A stretch of 64,000 nucleotides of DNA. Origin: Lachnospiraceae bacterium. Its GTDB lineage: Bacteria > Bacillota > Clostridia > Lachnospirales > Lachnospiraceae. The notes beneath the pieces were generated by a model. The model worked only from the letters and a program-made list of their open reading frames with translations, was not told where the DNA came from and searched no databases. Positions 9,369-17,884 of this stretch are shown here, piece by piece (position 1 is the first letter of the stretch; every line of letters starts with the position of its first letter). The translations under genes and the position numbers were made by a program. The stretch spans positions 60,031 through 124,030 of the forward strand of contig JAFXQK010000018.1 of the NCBI GenBank assembly GCA_017527205.1, read 5' to 3'.

Positions 9369-9612
9369 TTACTCTGTTTTGTTCTTGCAAAGTGCCTGTA
9401 CGGTCTCGCTCCAAGGAGCAAGGTTTGCTAACTGGGCGTCCGTCATCTCCTTGCTCGGCCTGCTCTCCAGCAGGAACTTGAGGTATTCGTACAGATTTAG
9501 ATTGTATGCCTTTGCCATCTCGACAATGGTCAGATACAGTGCGTTTGCGGTAGCTCCGTCTGGCGTGTCGGAAAAAAGCCAGTTGCGTCTTCCCACGGTC
9601 ACGGGACGGATA
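9369..9612 (-). pseudogene. IS66 transposase C-terminal remnant
   Basis: The minus strand encodes VGRRNWLFSDTPDGATANA, followed by LYEYLKFLLESRPSKEMTD and LAPWSETVQALC. These are characteristic of the C-terminus of IS66-family DDE transposases. The rest of the transposase and the accessory TnpA/TnpB genes are missing. The matching frame runs a few codons past the recognisable homology, to 9668, as random sequence. It is a dead fragment inside the IS graveyard. Confidence 0.75.
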
Positions 9613-9666
9613 CCTAAGTACAATTGAAAGTGTAGTGGTATACATTTTATAATAGGAAGTGTACAC

Positions 9667-10242
9667 ATGAAAAAAATACTAAAAATATTGTTGATAGTAT
9701 TGGAGATAGCTGTTGTTGTGGTATTGCTTCAGCAGATCATTATTGCGGTGATGCCGGAGGGAAGAAAAGCTGAAAATGATAATGAGGTTTACCATATGGA
9801 AGTCAGAAAAGGAACGGAACCCTTTGGCTCAAGCCTTTATCATCTAAAATTCAGCAAGATAAATAAGAGCACATACGATGTACAATATAGTAAGAAGATT
9901 GAAGCATCATTTGATAGTACTTCCGGAAAAATCGTGGATTATGAAGTATATTGTGAAATCTGCAAGAATCTTGAAATCACACAAACCTATTCAAATACGG
10001 AAGCAGATTATATTGTATGGAAAGAAAAAGGACATCCTAAGTATCGTATGGATGTTGTACATGTAATTGCAAGAGACGATATGGAATTTGCAACTGTCTA
10101 TATGAGAATAATGCCTTGTGTTTTTCGGAGTAAAAATAGGCCGGGAAGGATCATCATAATTCCCATAGAAAAAGGTATCGTCGAAAATGTATATATCGGA
10201 GATGCATACAGGTTTGATTTTGAAAAAGTACCAGTTGATTAA
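9667..10242 (+). CDS. Hypothetical membrane-anchored protein
   Basis: A 191-residue protein with a basic start (MKKILKI) and one strongly hydrophobic helix at about residues 5-29, so it is probably an N-terminally anchored extracytoplasmic protein. The rest is beta-rich and charged with a few cysteines (CEICKN). No lipobox and no family are recognised. It begins right after the IS66 remnant, and its start may have been joined to foreign upstream DNA. No clear AGGAGG site is seen (only AGGAAG about six bases before ATG). Codon use is AT-rich like the rest of this segment. Confidence 0.5.
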   Translation: MKKILKILLIVLEIAVVVVLLQQIIIAVMPEGRKAENDNEVYHMEVRKGTEPFGSSLYHLKFSKINKSTYDVQYSKKIEASFDSTSGKIVDYEVYCEICKNLEITQTYSNTEADYIVWKEKGHPKYRMDVVHVIARDDMEFATVYMRIMPCVFRSKNRPGRIIIIPIEKGIVENVYIGDAYRFDFEKVPVD

Positions 10243-10277
10243 TTTGTATTAGAAGTGCTATATTACATACCGGCTCA

Positions 10278-10619
10278 TTGAATGAAAACGGGCTGTTTGT
10301 CAACAAGATGGCCTTGTTTCCCGTGAATCGCTCTGCGCTGGAGAAAATGATCAATGAAGAAGACGGCAATCAGCCGGAAAATCAGTTTGTCATGGATTCC
10401 GGTAAGGTGATATATTTAAAACAACCTCTTGCCTCCAAACAGATAAGCGAATTTTGGAACATGGTGGATTGTGCATTGCCTGCAAACTACGGAATAGCGC
10501 AGGTGGAGGGAATGATTTCAGAGGAATTGGAGGCATATTTTGAGGGACGGATTACCGCGCGGGAAGCGGCGGAGAAGTTAGACAGACGCATGCAGTTGTA
10601 CTTGGATGAGAATCGGTAA
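10278..10619 (+). pseudogene. C-terminal fragment of an extracellular solute-binding protein
   Basis: The 113-residue frame resembles the last quarter of ABC-transporter sugar-binding lipoproteins. Its end (SEELEAYFEGRITAREAAE followed by LDRRMQLYLDEN) is the classic C-terminal helix of that family. The signal peptide, lipobox and the first ~300 residues are missing, and no transporter genes flank it. The ATG at 10278 is probably not a real start. It is most likely a deletion remnant. Confidence 0.55.
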
Positions 10620-10750
10620 GGCCGAAAAGTAAACCAAACTGAGAAACATTGCATGTATGCACTTGCCTGGAGATCCATGCCGCAGACAACCGGCAATAAC
10701 AACAGCGTGACTGCAACGGTTGTGGTGTCTAAGACCTCCAGAACGGACGA

Positions 10751-10849
10751 AACAGCAAGAAGCTCCTTGTGTTTGGAACAGTCTTCGTGGTGGCAGTGAT
10801 TGTGAGCAGAATCTATGTATTCGAACGCAGGAAGGAAGAAGATGAGTAA
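10751..10849 (+). other. Possible remnant encoding a membrane-anchor tail
   Basis: A short open stretch ends at TAA 10847-10849 and encodes a hydrophobic segment (LLVFGTVFVVAVIVSRIYVF) followed by a basic/acidic tail. This looks like the C-terminal anchor of a membrane protein. There is no start codon or ribosome binding site; a stop lies just upstream in frame. Otherwise 10620-10915 holds nothing recognisable. Confidence 0.25.
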
Positions 10850-10915
10850 AGCACTGAGATTTGCCGGAAGGGGAAGCTCCTGATGGAGATAAAGAGAAGA
10901 TAAGATAATAAGCGA

Positions 10916-10955
10916 GGCGGCATCTGTCTGACGGCAGGTGTCGCCTTTCCTTTTT
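10916..10955 (+). terminator. Rho-independent terminator
   Basis: A 13-bp stem (10916-10928 with 10933-10945, three G-T wobbles, loop TGAC) is followed by TTTCCTTTTT. It closes the decayed region before the PH-domain gene. Confidence 0.8.
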
Positions 10956-11088
10956 GACAGAAAGAAAAAAATGTAGTAAGATATGGGAACAAAAGGTCAG
11001 ATCTTAAGTATATCACAAAGTGTTCAGGATACTTCCATCCTATGTTTTCCGACAATAAATTTACGCGGCCCTGACTTGCAAAAAAAGC

Positions 11089-11117
11089 TTGTGCTTCCCT
11101 GCTAAATTTTGTATAAT
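11089..11117 (+). promoter_or_regulatory. Promoter of the PH-domain gene
   Basis: TTGTGC at 11089-11094 and a perfect TATAAT at 11112-11117 are separated by 17 bases, 43 bases before ATG 11161. Confidence 0.65.
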
Positions 11118-11160
11118 AAGATTGATTTTAGTTTACGTACAGAAAGGCAGGGTGGCAAGC

Positions 11161-11538
11161 ATGGGATACGTAGAAAGAAAAAGATGGGTCTTTTTTGGAT
11201 TACCGTTTACCTTTACAAAATATTTTGTGGAAGATGACGTGCTGACGATTCGCTCGGGACTGTTAAAGGTGGTTGAGAACGACTGCTATATGTATAAGAT
11301 TCAGGACGTACAGCATGAAGCAACGCTGTTCGAAAGGATTTTCGGACTGGGAACCGTTGTGTGCTTTACGGGTGATACGACGCATCCTAAGCTTGTGCTT
11401 CTCCACATTAAGCACTCCAAGGAGGTCAAGAACTTTATCTTAAAGACCTCGGAGGAAGCAAGACTGAAGAGAAGAACCGTGAACATGCTTGACATTGGAT
11501 CCGGTGAGATTTCTGACATTGATGACATGTTGAATTAA
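11161..11538 (+). CDS. PH domain-containing protein (bPH/DUF304-like)
   Basis: A 125-residue cytoplasmic protein consisting mainly of one bacterial PH domain, of the kind found in YdbS/YdbT-like proteins. The typical core is visible: FTFTKYFVEDDVLTIRSGLL, then YMYKIQDVQHEATLFERIFG and GTVVCFTGDTTHPKL. Unlike membrane-bound DUF304 proteins it has no hydrophobic helices. The last ~25 residues are acidic. ATG 11161 is used; an in-frame GTG at 11152 is an alternative. Function is unknown; such domains can be protein- or lipid-interaction modules. Confidence 0.75.
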   Translation: MGYVERKRWVFFGLPFTFTKYFVEDDVLTIRSGLLKVVENDCYMYKIQDVQHEATLFERIFGLGTVVCFTGDTTHPKLVLLHIKHSKEVKNFILKTSEEARLKRRTVNMLDIGSGEISDIDDMLN

Positions 11539-11543
11539 CCAAA

Positions 11544-11576
11544 ATGGGAAACGCAAAGAATGATTGCGTTTCCCAT
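11544..11576. other. Perfect hairpin between the PH gene and folC
   Basis: 13-base perfect arms 11544-11556 and 11564-11576 surround a 7-base loop. No T run follows on the plus strand, so it is not a textbook terminator for the PH gene, although TTTTGG follows on the minus strand. It may be an mRNA-stabilising or regulatory hairpin ahead of the folate operon. Confidence 0.6.
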
Positions 11577-11630
11577 TCGTTCGTATACGAAATAAAAACA
11601 AAAGTCGCGAAGCAGCGTAGAGGGGAAATC

Positions 11631-12986
11631 ATGAATTACAAGCAGGCAATGGAGTATATTGGCGGCGTTACCGCGCGAGGCATTGTGCCGGGGCTGGAGA
11701 GCATCAAAGAGCTTTGCGGAAGGCTTGGTGATCCGCAAAAGGACGTGGCGTGGGTTCACGTCGCCGGAACAAACGGAAAAGGATCCACACTGGCATATGT
11801 TTCGACGATCCTTGCTAAGGCCGGATATAAGGTTGGGCGATATGTATCGCCCACGATCAGGGACTATCGGGAACGGATCCAGTGGAATGGCAGAAATATT
11901 TCCCAAAAGGATCTGGCGGAAGGGATGGGGATCGTCAAGGAAGCATGTGATGGCATGGTGGCGGACGGATTGGCGCAGCCGACGGCCTTTGAGGTAGAGA
12001 CGGCATTGGCCTTTTGGTATTTCAACAAAAAGGGATGCGAGCTTGGCGTGTTGGAGGTTGGCATGGGCGGCCTGTTGGATGCGACCAATGTCATTGAGGG
12101 AACCTTGGTGGAGGTGCTTGCTTCGATTGGCATGGACCACATGAAGTTCTTAGGCGATAGTCTCGAAAAAATCGCGGAGCAGAAGGCTGGAATTATTAAG
12201 CCAGGCTCTACGGTGGTCTGCATGGACCAGAAGCCTGAGGTGCTTGCCGTCGTTCAGAAAAAGGCAGATGAAAAGGGAGCAAAGCTTGTCATTTCGAAGG
12301 CCTCCGAGGCTACGAACATTCATTACGGTCTGGAAAAGCAGACCTTCCGCTATGGAAACTTGGGGAAGTGTGAGATCCATTTGGCGGGGCAATTTCAGAT
12401 CGCAAATGCTGTCCTCGCCATCGACGCCTGCCGCGAAATAGAAGCCAAGGGTTACCCAATTCCCGATAAGGCGATTCACGAGGGATTGATGGAAACGCAG
12501 TGGCCGGGCAGGCTTACGCTACTCTCAAAACACCCTCTTTTTCTGGCAGATGGGGCACATAATGAGGATGCAGCAGAAAAACTTGCGAAATCTATTGAAT
12601 TTTATTTTACAAATTGCCGATTAATTTATATAATGGGTATATTAAGGGACAAAGATTATGACAGGATCATTGAACTGACGCACGGCTATGCGGAGCAGAT
12701 CATTACGATAACGCCGCCTGATAACCCGCGCGCCCTGCCTGCCCTAGAGCTTGCAAAGGAGGTTGCCAGGTTCCATCCGTCCGTAACTGCGGCGGGGAGC
12801 CTTGAGGAGGCCGTGGAGATGGCAAGGCTTCTGGCAGGTGAGGATGGCGTGATTCTGGCCTTTGGCTCACTGTCCTATTTGGGGAAGCTTATGGACATTA
12901 TGGATGGCAAAACAAAGAAAAAACCAGGTGGGAACGGGAGAGGAAGAAATCATGGTAGATCAGGAAAAAATAAAGGAGGCCGTTAG
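11631..12986 (+). CDS. folC: Folylpolyglutamate / dihydrofolate synthase
   Basis: A 451-residue Mur-ligase-family enzyme that adds glutamate to dihydropteroate or folates. The P-loop [11 protein letters not shown] is near residues 44-54, [13 protein letters not shown] follows, and the central [22 protein letters not shown] signature is intact. GAVE-like C-terminal motifs are replaced by [14 protein letters not shown], normal for FolC. The start ATG 11631 has AGAGGGG upstream; the frame is open 29 codons earlier but runs through a hairpin. It begins the folate operon and overlaps folE by 35 bases. Confidence 0.93.
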   Translation: MNYKQAMEYIGGVTARGIVPGLESIKELCGRLGDPQKDVAWVHVAGTNGKGSTLAYVSTILAKAGYKVGRYVSPTIRDYRERIQWNGRNISQKDLAEGMGIVKEACDGMVADGLAQPTAFEVETALAFWYFNKKGCELGVLEVGMGGLLDATNVIEGTLVEVLASIGMDHMKFLGDSLEKIAEQKAGIIKPGSTVVCMDQKPEVLAVVQKKADEKGAKLVISKASEATNIHYGLEKQTFRYGNLGKCEIHLAGQFQIANAVLAIDACREIEAKGYPIPDKAIHEGLMETQWPGRLTLLSKHPLFLADGAHNEDAAEKLAKSIEFYFTNCRLIYIMGILRDKDYDRIIELTHGYAEQIITITPPDNPRALPALELAKEVARFHPSVTAAGSLEEAVEMARLLAGEDGVILAFGSLSYLGKLMDIMDGKTKKKPGGNGRGRNHGRSGKNKGGR

Positions 12987-13509
12987 GCTTTTGTTGGAGG
13001 GGATCGGTGAGGATCCTCAAAGGGCAGGGCTTAGGGATACTCCGGACAGAGTTGCCAGAATGTGGCAGGAGCTTGCGGCTGGTTATGAGCAGACGGCACA
13101 GGAGCCGCTTTTGCGGGTCTTTCCCGCATCTGGCGGAGAGATGGTATTGGAGAAGGACATAACGTTTTATTCCACCTGTGAGCATCACCTGATGCCGTTT
13201 TACGGAAAGGCACACGTGGCCTACGTTCCGGACGGAAAGGTGGTAGGACTTAGCAAGCTTGCACGTACCGTGGAGGTATTTGCGAGAAGACTTCAGATTC
13301 AGGAGCAAATGACGGGACAGATCGCGGACGCGATGATGGAATATCTTTCACCGAAGGGCGTGATGGTGGTTTTGGAGGCAGAGCATACCTGCATGACGGC
13401 GCGCGGCATCAAAAAGCCGGGCAGCAAGACCGTGACCATCGCAACCAGAGGCGTTTTTGAGGAGAATGAGGCTTTACAGACAAGGTTTTTTCAGATGCTA
13501 GGGAAGTAG
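12952..13509 (+). CDS. folE: GTP cyclohydrolase I
   Basis: A 185-residue enzyme converting GTP to 7,8-dihydroneopterin triphosphate, the first folate step. The zinc ligands are intact: Cys and His in [12 protein letters not shown], and Cys in EHTCMTARG. The [20 protein letters not shown] helix is typical. GAGGAAG precedes ATG 12952, which lies inside the end of folC, so translation is coupled. Confidence 0.95.
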   Translation: MVDQEKIKEAVRLLLEGIGEDPQRAGLRDTPDRVARMWQELAAGYEQTAQEPLLRVFPASGGEMVLEKDITFYSTCEHHLMPFYGKAHVAYVPDGKVVGLSKLARTVEVFARRLQIQEQMTGQIADAMMEYLSPKGVMVVLEAEHTCMTARGIKKPGSKTVTIATRGVFEENEALQTRFFQMLGK

Positions 13510-13541
13510 TCGTTGTTGCTATGGGAAAGGGAGGATACCAT

Positions 13542-14024
13542 ATGAAACGAATTGACGAAATTTTGCAGCATGAAGAGTTTAAGAAGCAGATGAGCATCAT
13601 CAATGAAGCAGAGATGCATCGGTGCTTCTGCAACCATGGAATGGAGCATCTCATGGACGTTGCGAGAATTGCCTGGATCATCAATCTGGAGGAGGGCATC
13701 GGGTTAGATCGGGAAATGGTCTATGCGACGGCCCTGCTTCATGACATTGGCAAGGGCAGACAGTATGCCGAGGGCATCTCTCATGAGATCGCAGGAGGTG
13801 AAATCGCCGAGGTGATTTTGAAGGACTGCGGCTTTCAGGAGGAGGAGATCTTCCGCATTAAGCGTGCCATTTTGAGCCATCGCGATCCTGCCGTAAAAGA
13901 ACATAAAAACCTTCGCGGCGTTATTTTCCGCGCAGACAAGGCCAGCAGACCCTGCTTTTTGTGTAAGACCGTAAAGGAATGCAATTGGCCTGATGAAAAG
14001 AAGAATATGACGATGACGTTTTGA
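13542..14024 (+). CDS. HD-domain hydrolase in the folate operon
   Basis: A 160-residue HD-superfamily metal-dependent phosphohydrolase. Metal-binding residues are visible: His in NHGMEHLMDVARIA, HD in ALLHDIGKGRQY, His in ISHEIAGG and Asp in AILSHRDPA. A short Cys pair is present near the C-terminus (PCFLCKTVKEC). GGGAGG sits before ATG 13542; an upstream in-frame ATG lacks a site. It lies between folE and folP with tiny gaps, so a role in pterin metabolism is a reasonable inference. It is a candidate for removing phosphate from dihydroneopterin triphosphate, a step for which no Nudix enzyme is seen here. That function is not proven. Confidence 0.8.
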   Translation: MKRIDEILQHEEFKKQMSIINEAEMHRCFCNHGMEHLMDVARIAWIINLEEGIGLDREMVYATALLHDIGKGRQYAEGISHEIAGGEIAEVILKDCGFQEEEIFRIKRAILSHRDPAVKEHKNLRGVIFRADKASRPCFLCKTVKECNWPDEKKNMTMTF

Positions 14025-14040
14025 CGGGAGATAGTAAGAA

Positions 14041-14862
14041 ATGCAAATTGGCAACCGGGAATTTGACGTAACTCATCATACCTATGTTTTTGGAATATTG
14101 AACGTGACGCCCGATTCCTTTTCCGATGGGGGAAAATGGACGGGGCTGGATCAATCGTTAAAGCACGTGGAGACCATGCTGGCGCGGGGGATGGACGTCC
14201 TTGACGTGGGCGGAGAGTCCACGCGCCCGGGATATCAGAAGATCTCCTCGCAGGAGGAGATGGAGCGCGTTCTTCCGGTAATTCGTGCCGTGAAGGAGCG
14301 CTTTGACGTGCCTATTTCCCTGGACACCTACAAGGCAGACGTCGCCAGGGAGGGAATCCTTGCGGGGGCTGACCTGATCAATGATATCTGGGGCCTCAAG
14401 GCGGATCCCATGATGGCGAAGGTCATCGCCGAGGGTGGCGTGGCGTGCTGTCTCATGCATAATCGCCCAGAGCCCACGGATCAGGATTTGATTCCCGAGA
14501 TCCTAAAGGATCTGGAGGAGAGCCTTCTTCTGGCAAAGCAGGCAGGCATCCCCAAGGAAAAGATCATGATCGATCCCGGCGTAGGATTTGGAAAAACCTA
14601 TGAACACAATTTGGAAACGCTTGCAAAGCTTGCTGATTTTAAGATTTTGGGATATCCCGTGCTGCTTGGCGCAAGCCGTAAGTCCGTCATCGGACTGACG
14701 CTGGACCTTCCTGCGGATCAAAGGGAAGAGGGAACTCTGGTCACGACGGTCTTGGCGGTGATGCAGGGGGTATCCTTTGTGCGCGTTCATGACGTGGAAA
14801 AGAACGTCAGGGCAATTCGTATGGCGGAGGCCGTCAGGGAAAGAGGAATGCTTCATGGATGA
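14041..14862 (+). CDS. folP: Dihydropteroate synthase
   Basis: A 273-residue TIM-barrel enzyme condensing 6-hydroxymethyl-dihydropterin pyrophosphate with p-aminobenzoate; it is the sulfonamide target. Signatures are clear: GILNVTPDSFSDGGKW, the DVGGESTRPGY loop, NDIWGLKAD, and DPGVGFGKTYEHNLE with LGASRKS. The start follows GGGAGA. It overlaps folB-folK by eight bases (TGA at 14860-14862 inside the next start). Confidence 0.95.
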   Translation: MQIGNREFDVTHHTYVFGILNVTPDSFSDGGKWTGLDQSLKHVETMLARGMDVLDVGGESTRPGYQKISSQEEMERVLPVIRAVKERFDVPISLDTYKADVAREGILAGADLINDIWGLKADPMMAKVIAEGGVACCLMHNRPEPTDQDLIPEILKDLEESLLLAKQAGIPKEKIMIDPGVGFGKTYEHNLETLAKLADFKILGYPVLLGASRKSVIGLTLDLPADQREEGTLVTTVLAVMQGVSFVRVHDVEKNVRAIRMAEAVRERGMLHG

Positions 14863-15685
14863 GATCAGAATAGAGAATTTAGAGGTCTTTGCCTATCATG
14901 GAATGTTCCCTGAGGAACAAAAAAACGGACAATCCTTTTTTGTGAATGCCGTTCTTTTTATGGACACGAGACAGACGGGAAAAACGGATGGCGCGAAGAA
15001 TTTTGTGGATTACGGAGAAGCCTGCCATAAGATCACGGAGGTTATTCAGGGTTGTCAGGTACTGACCTTGGAGGCGTTGACGGAGGAAATCGCGACCTTC
15101 CTTCTGAGGTATTATCCGCCCCTTGCTTCCGTAAGCATTGAGGTGAGAAAGCCAAAGGCACCGATTGGCCTTCCCTTTGAGAGCGTTTCCGTAAAGATTT
15201 TTAGGGGTTGGCATCAGGTGTATCTTTCCGTTGGCTCCAATTTGGGAGAACGGGAGAAAACGATTGGGGCGGCCATTGAGGAACTGGAGGAAAACCCTGA
15301 CGTGCGAAACGTGAAGGCGAGTCATTTCTTAGAGACGGAGCCCTATGGCGGCGTCGCAAAGGAGAGCTTTATCAATGCGGCCATCGCCCTGGAGACGATG
15401 CTGTCTCCCTTGGAGCTTTTGGATCTATTGCACGAGATTGAGAGAAATCACGGGCGGAATCGGGAGAAGGAGCAGCGCTGGGGATCCCGAACGCTCGATT
15501 TGGACATTTTGTTTTATGACAAGCTGGTATATGAGGACGAGAGATTGATTCTTCCGCACGTGGACATGGAGAACCGTGCGTTTGTGTTAGAACCCTTGCG
15601 GGAGATCGCACCGAATTATCGCCATCCCCTTCTGGGAAGGACAATTACGCAGCTGTCGGAGGATTTGAAAAAAAGAGAAGCCTAA
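14855..15685 (+). CDS. folB-folK fusion: Bifunctional dihydroneopterin aldolase / HPPK
   Basis: A 276-residue fusion. Residues 1-118 are dihydroneopterin aldolase (FolB: IRIENLEVFAYHGMFPEE, with catalytic Tyr and Lys near KPKAPIG). Residues ~120-275 are 6-hydroxymethyl-dihydropterin pyrophosphokinase (FolK: VYLSVGSNLGERE, LETEPYGGV, and GSRTLDLDILFYD with metal-binding Asp pair). Together they turn dihydroneopterin into the FolP substrate. ATG 14855 is the start because FolB begins there; longer versions read through folP. It is the last gene of the operon, closed by a terminator. Confidence 0.93.
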   Translation: MDEIRIENLEVFAYHGMFPEEQKNGQSFFVNAVLFMDTRQTGKTDGAKNFVDYGEACHKITEVIQGCQVLTLEALTEEIATFLLRYYPPLASVSIEVRKPKAPIGLPFESVSVKIFRGWHQVYLSVGSNLGEREKTIGAAIEELEENPDVRNVKASHFLETEPYGGVAKESFINAAIALETMLSPLELLDLLHEIERNHGRNREKEQRWGSRTLDLDILFYDKLVYEDERLILPHVDMENRAFVLEPLREIAPNYRHPLLGRTITQLSEDLKKREA

Positions 15686-15711
15686 CCTATGGCGAAATAA
15701 AAAATTGGGAC

Positions 15712-15741
15712 GACTCCGGCAACCCCGGGGTCATTCTTTTT
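15712..15741. terminator. Terminator of the folate operon
   Basis: GACTCCGG (15712-15719) pairs with CCGGGGTC (15725-15732), followed by ATTCTTTTTC. It sits between convergent genes and overlaps the last codon of the Gx transporter gene. Confidence 0.8.
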
Positions 15742-16267
15742 CAAGGCGTGGGAGATGCCGTAACGTAAAATGTGCGCACGTGCCGGTAAAAAGCCCCGTG
15801 ATGATGCCACTGATCATCAGGAAGGGAAGATATGCATAGACGCCCATCGTCTTAGTGATGAAATATGCGACGAAAAGCTGTGCAAGATTATGTGCAATGG
15901 CTCCGGCGGCGCTTGTGAGAAACAGAAAATGTCTAAGAAGCAAAAGATCGACCAGCCAGATTGCTAAAAGGCATAGCATTCCACCACAGAGGCTGTAAAG
16001 CATGCTCATGAGGCTCCCAAAGAAAAAGGCAGACAGGAGAATGCGGGCGAGGAGCACCAAAAAAGCATCGCGGACGCCATAGCGCTTTAGAGCAAGGAGT
16101 GTCACGACGTTGGCGAGCCCCAGCTTGATTCCGGGAACGGGAACGAGGGGCGGAATCAGGCTTTCCAGTCCGTAGATCATCAGCGCCGCCGCCGTCAGCA
16201 GGGCGAGCGTGGTCAGCCTGCGTACGGGAAAACGATTTGAAGTTTTGAAAGATGAGTTATGATTCAT
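15731..16267 (-). CDS. Gx transporter family / Hpre_diP_synt_I membrane protein
   Basis: A 178-residue integral membrane protein with about five hydrophobic helices. The motif LESLIPPLVPVPGIKLGLAN followed by LKRYGVRDAFLVLLARIL identifies the PF07456 family, annotated either as Gx transporter or as heptaprenyl diphosphate synthase component I. It lies 13 bases after the NusG-II gene on the same strand, a pairing common in Clostridia and often close to apbE or Rnf genes. The transported substrate is unknown. Confidence 0.85.
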   Translation of the reverse strand: MNHNSSFKTSNRFPVRRLTTLALLTAAALMIYGLESLIPPLVPVPGIKLGLANVVTLLALKRYGVRDAFLVLLARILLSAFFFGSLMSMLYSLCGGMLCLLAIWLVDLLLLRHFLFLTSAAGAIAHNLAQLFVAYFITKTMGVYAYLPFLMISGIITGLFTGTCAHFTLRHLPRLEKE

Positions 16268-16280
16268 AAGGGCTCCTTGA

Positions 16281-16694
16281 TTAATAGGTCAGGGCATCCG
16301 TTTCCGCTGCTTTTTCAGAGCCTTCCTGACGAATTTGGATGACAAGGTGGTTCGGAAGACAGGTGATGGGGAGCAGGGAGTCCTCGCGAAAGCCCTGATG
16401 GACGCAAATTTGATCCGGGCAGCTTGCAGAGATGACGGCGATGCTTCCGTGCCGAACCTCTATCACGTTTTCAGCGCCATGCTCCCCGCGAATGGTGAAG
16501 GTTTCCGTCTCCGTGACCGAAGAGAGCGGGATGGTGCGAAGGAGTATTCCGTTTTGATAAATATCTGCCACCAGGCGATCTTTTTTCTGGAAGCCGGGGG
16601 CAATGAGTAAATACCCTAGAGAGGCGAGTAAAACGCATGCCATCAGGCATGCCAATAGAATCGCCCGCTTTCTGGGGGAAGGGAGCTTTTTCAT
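16281..16694 (-). CDS. NusG domain II-containing membrane-anchored protein
   Basis: A 137-residue protein with an N-terminal helix (about residues 10-33) and a C-terminal NusG domain II. The ISASCPDQICVHQGF motif carries a conserved Cys pair, and CLPNHLVIQI ends the domain. It is likely exposed on the outer face of the membrane. AGAGGA stands seven bases before its ATG. Its start codon overlaps the apbE start codon on the other strand by two bases. Family members occur with flavin-transferase systems, which suggests a role in extracytosolic redox chemistry (inference). Confidence 0.8.
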   Translation of the reverse strand: MKKLPSPRKRAILLACLMACVLLASLGYLLIAPGFQKKDRLVADIYQNGILLRTIPLSSVTETETFTIRGEHGAENVIEVRHGSIAVISASCPDQICVHQGFREDSLLPITCLPNHLVIQIRQEGSEKAAETDALTY

Positions 16695-17805
16695 GGAAAA
16701 ATCCTCTTTTCATAGAGTTCACGCCTTTAGTATAACAGATGCGGAAAACAAAGCAAAGGGAAAATCAAAATGTCTCTTTGCCTTTTTTTGTGTCATGCTT
16801 TTGGGGATTCTGTGCGGCTGTGAGGGCTTTCGGAATGCGGATGCCGGGCAACGGGCGGAAAAGGTGTCGCTCACGGACGTATGCATGGGAACGGTGGTCA
16901 GCTTTACTCTGTATCCTGAAAATGGCAGTGACAAAAGCAGCGCAGAGCTGCTTACAAGGAGCCTCCTGCAGGAGGTGCGTTCCCTTGAGGAAACAACGCT
17001 TTCCAGAAAACTGGAAACTTCGGAGGTTTATCAAATCAATCAAAGCGCGGGAGAGAAGCAGGGCCATCCCCTTTCCGTACAGCTGGAGGATTTGCTTTTG
17101 CGCTGTCAGCAGATGACGAAGGATTCCGACGGAGCATTTGACGTCACGATTGGTCCCTTGGTAGCCCTTTGGAGAATGGATGAGAGGGCAGCAGGCGAGG
17201 AGAAGGGAAAGCTTCCAAGTGCGGAGGAAATAAAGGCTGCCATGGCCTCTTGCGGCTCTTCCAAGGCGTCGCTGCAAGACGGCAAAATCACGCTGCAGGC
17301 GGGAGCCATGCTGGATTTGGGGAGCGTCGGCAAGGGAGAGGCGCTGGACCTACTTGCCAAAGCCTTGGAGGGGCAAGAGGTTGCGGGCGTGTTTTCCCTG
17401 GGAGGGAGCATTTTGACCTACGGCGACAAGCCGGATGGAATGCCCTGGAAGGTCGGAATTGCGAACCCGGCACATCCGGAAAAAACCTTGGGAACCTTGA
17501 CGCTGACGGGGCAGTGGTGCGTCTCCACGTCAGGGGACTATGAGCGTTACTTTATGTTCGAAGGGGAGCGCTATCATCATCTTTTGGATCCGGCTACGGG
17601 CTATCCGGCGAGGAGCGGACTTCGCGGCGTCACGATCTTGTCAGAGAGTGGTTTTCTGAGCGACGCGCTTTCTACGGCATGCTTTGTTTTGGGGAAGGAA
17701 AAGGGGATGGCGCTGGCAGAAAAATGGCAGGCAGGAATCTTGGCGGTGGACGATGAGGGTGAAATCGTCATGAATGAGAAAATGAGAGCATTTTTTTCAC
17801 CATAA
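16693..17805 (+). CDS. apbE: FAD:protein FMN transferase (lipoprotein)
   Basis: A 370-residue ApbE that covalently attaches FMN from FAD to Thr/Ser of extracytosolic flavoproteins. The N-terminus has a basic stretch and a hydrophobic helix ending LGILCGC, a lipobox with Cys at 43. Core motifs follow: VCMGTVVSF, DLGSVGKGEALD, STSGDYERYF, HLLDPATGYPA and STACFVLGKEKGM. AAGGGAG lies at good spacing before ATG 16693. The long pre-signal stretch (about 26 residues) is unusual and leaves a later start possible, but no in-frame ATG fits. No FMN-accepting protein is seen in the window. Confidence 0.9.
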   Translation: MEKSSFHRVHAFSITDAENKAKGKSKCLFAFFCVMLLGILCGCEGFRNADAGQRAEKVSLTDVCMGTVVSFTLYPENGSDKSSAELLTRSLLQEVRSLEETTLSRKLETSEVYQINQSAGEKQGHPLSVQLEDLLLRCQQMTKDSDGAFDVTIGPLVALWRMDERAAGEEKGKLPSAEEIKAAMASCGSSKASLQDGKITLQAGAMLDLGSVGKGEALDLLAKALEGQEVAGVFSLGGSILTYGDKPDGMPWKVGIANPAHPEKTLGTLTLTGQWCVSTSGDYERYFMFEGERYHHLLDPATGYPARSGLRGVTILSESGFLSDALSTACFVLGKEKGMALAEKWQAGILAVDDEGEIVMNEKMRAFFSP

Positions 17806-17819
17806 ATTGTCGTCAAACC

Positions 17820-17848
17820 TTGTGAAATATGGGAAAATGGTGTAAAAT
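17820..17848 (+). promoter_or_regulatory. Promoter of the ArsR-pheA unit
   Basis: TTGTGA at 17820-17825 and TAAAAT at 17843-17848 are spaced by 17 bases, 37 bases before the ArsR-family ATG. Confidence 0.6.
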
Positions 17849-17884
17849 TATTAGAATAAGCATATATTGGCGGGAGGTTTCGCG

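Noticed and set aside
9379..9627. Plus-strand ORF in the IS66 remnant
   Set aside because: The minus strand encodes clear IS66 transposase sequence; the plus frame is its shadow.
11544..11630. N-terminal extension of folC from ATG 11544
   Set aside because: The extension runs through a perfect hairpin and is not FolC-like; ATG 11631 has the ribosome binding site and the expected N-terminus.
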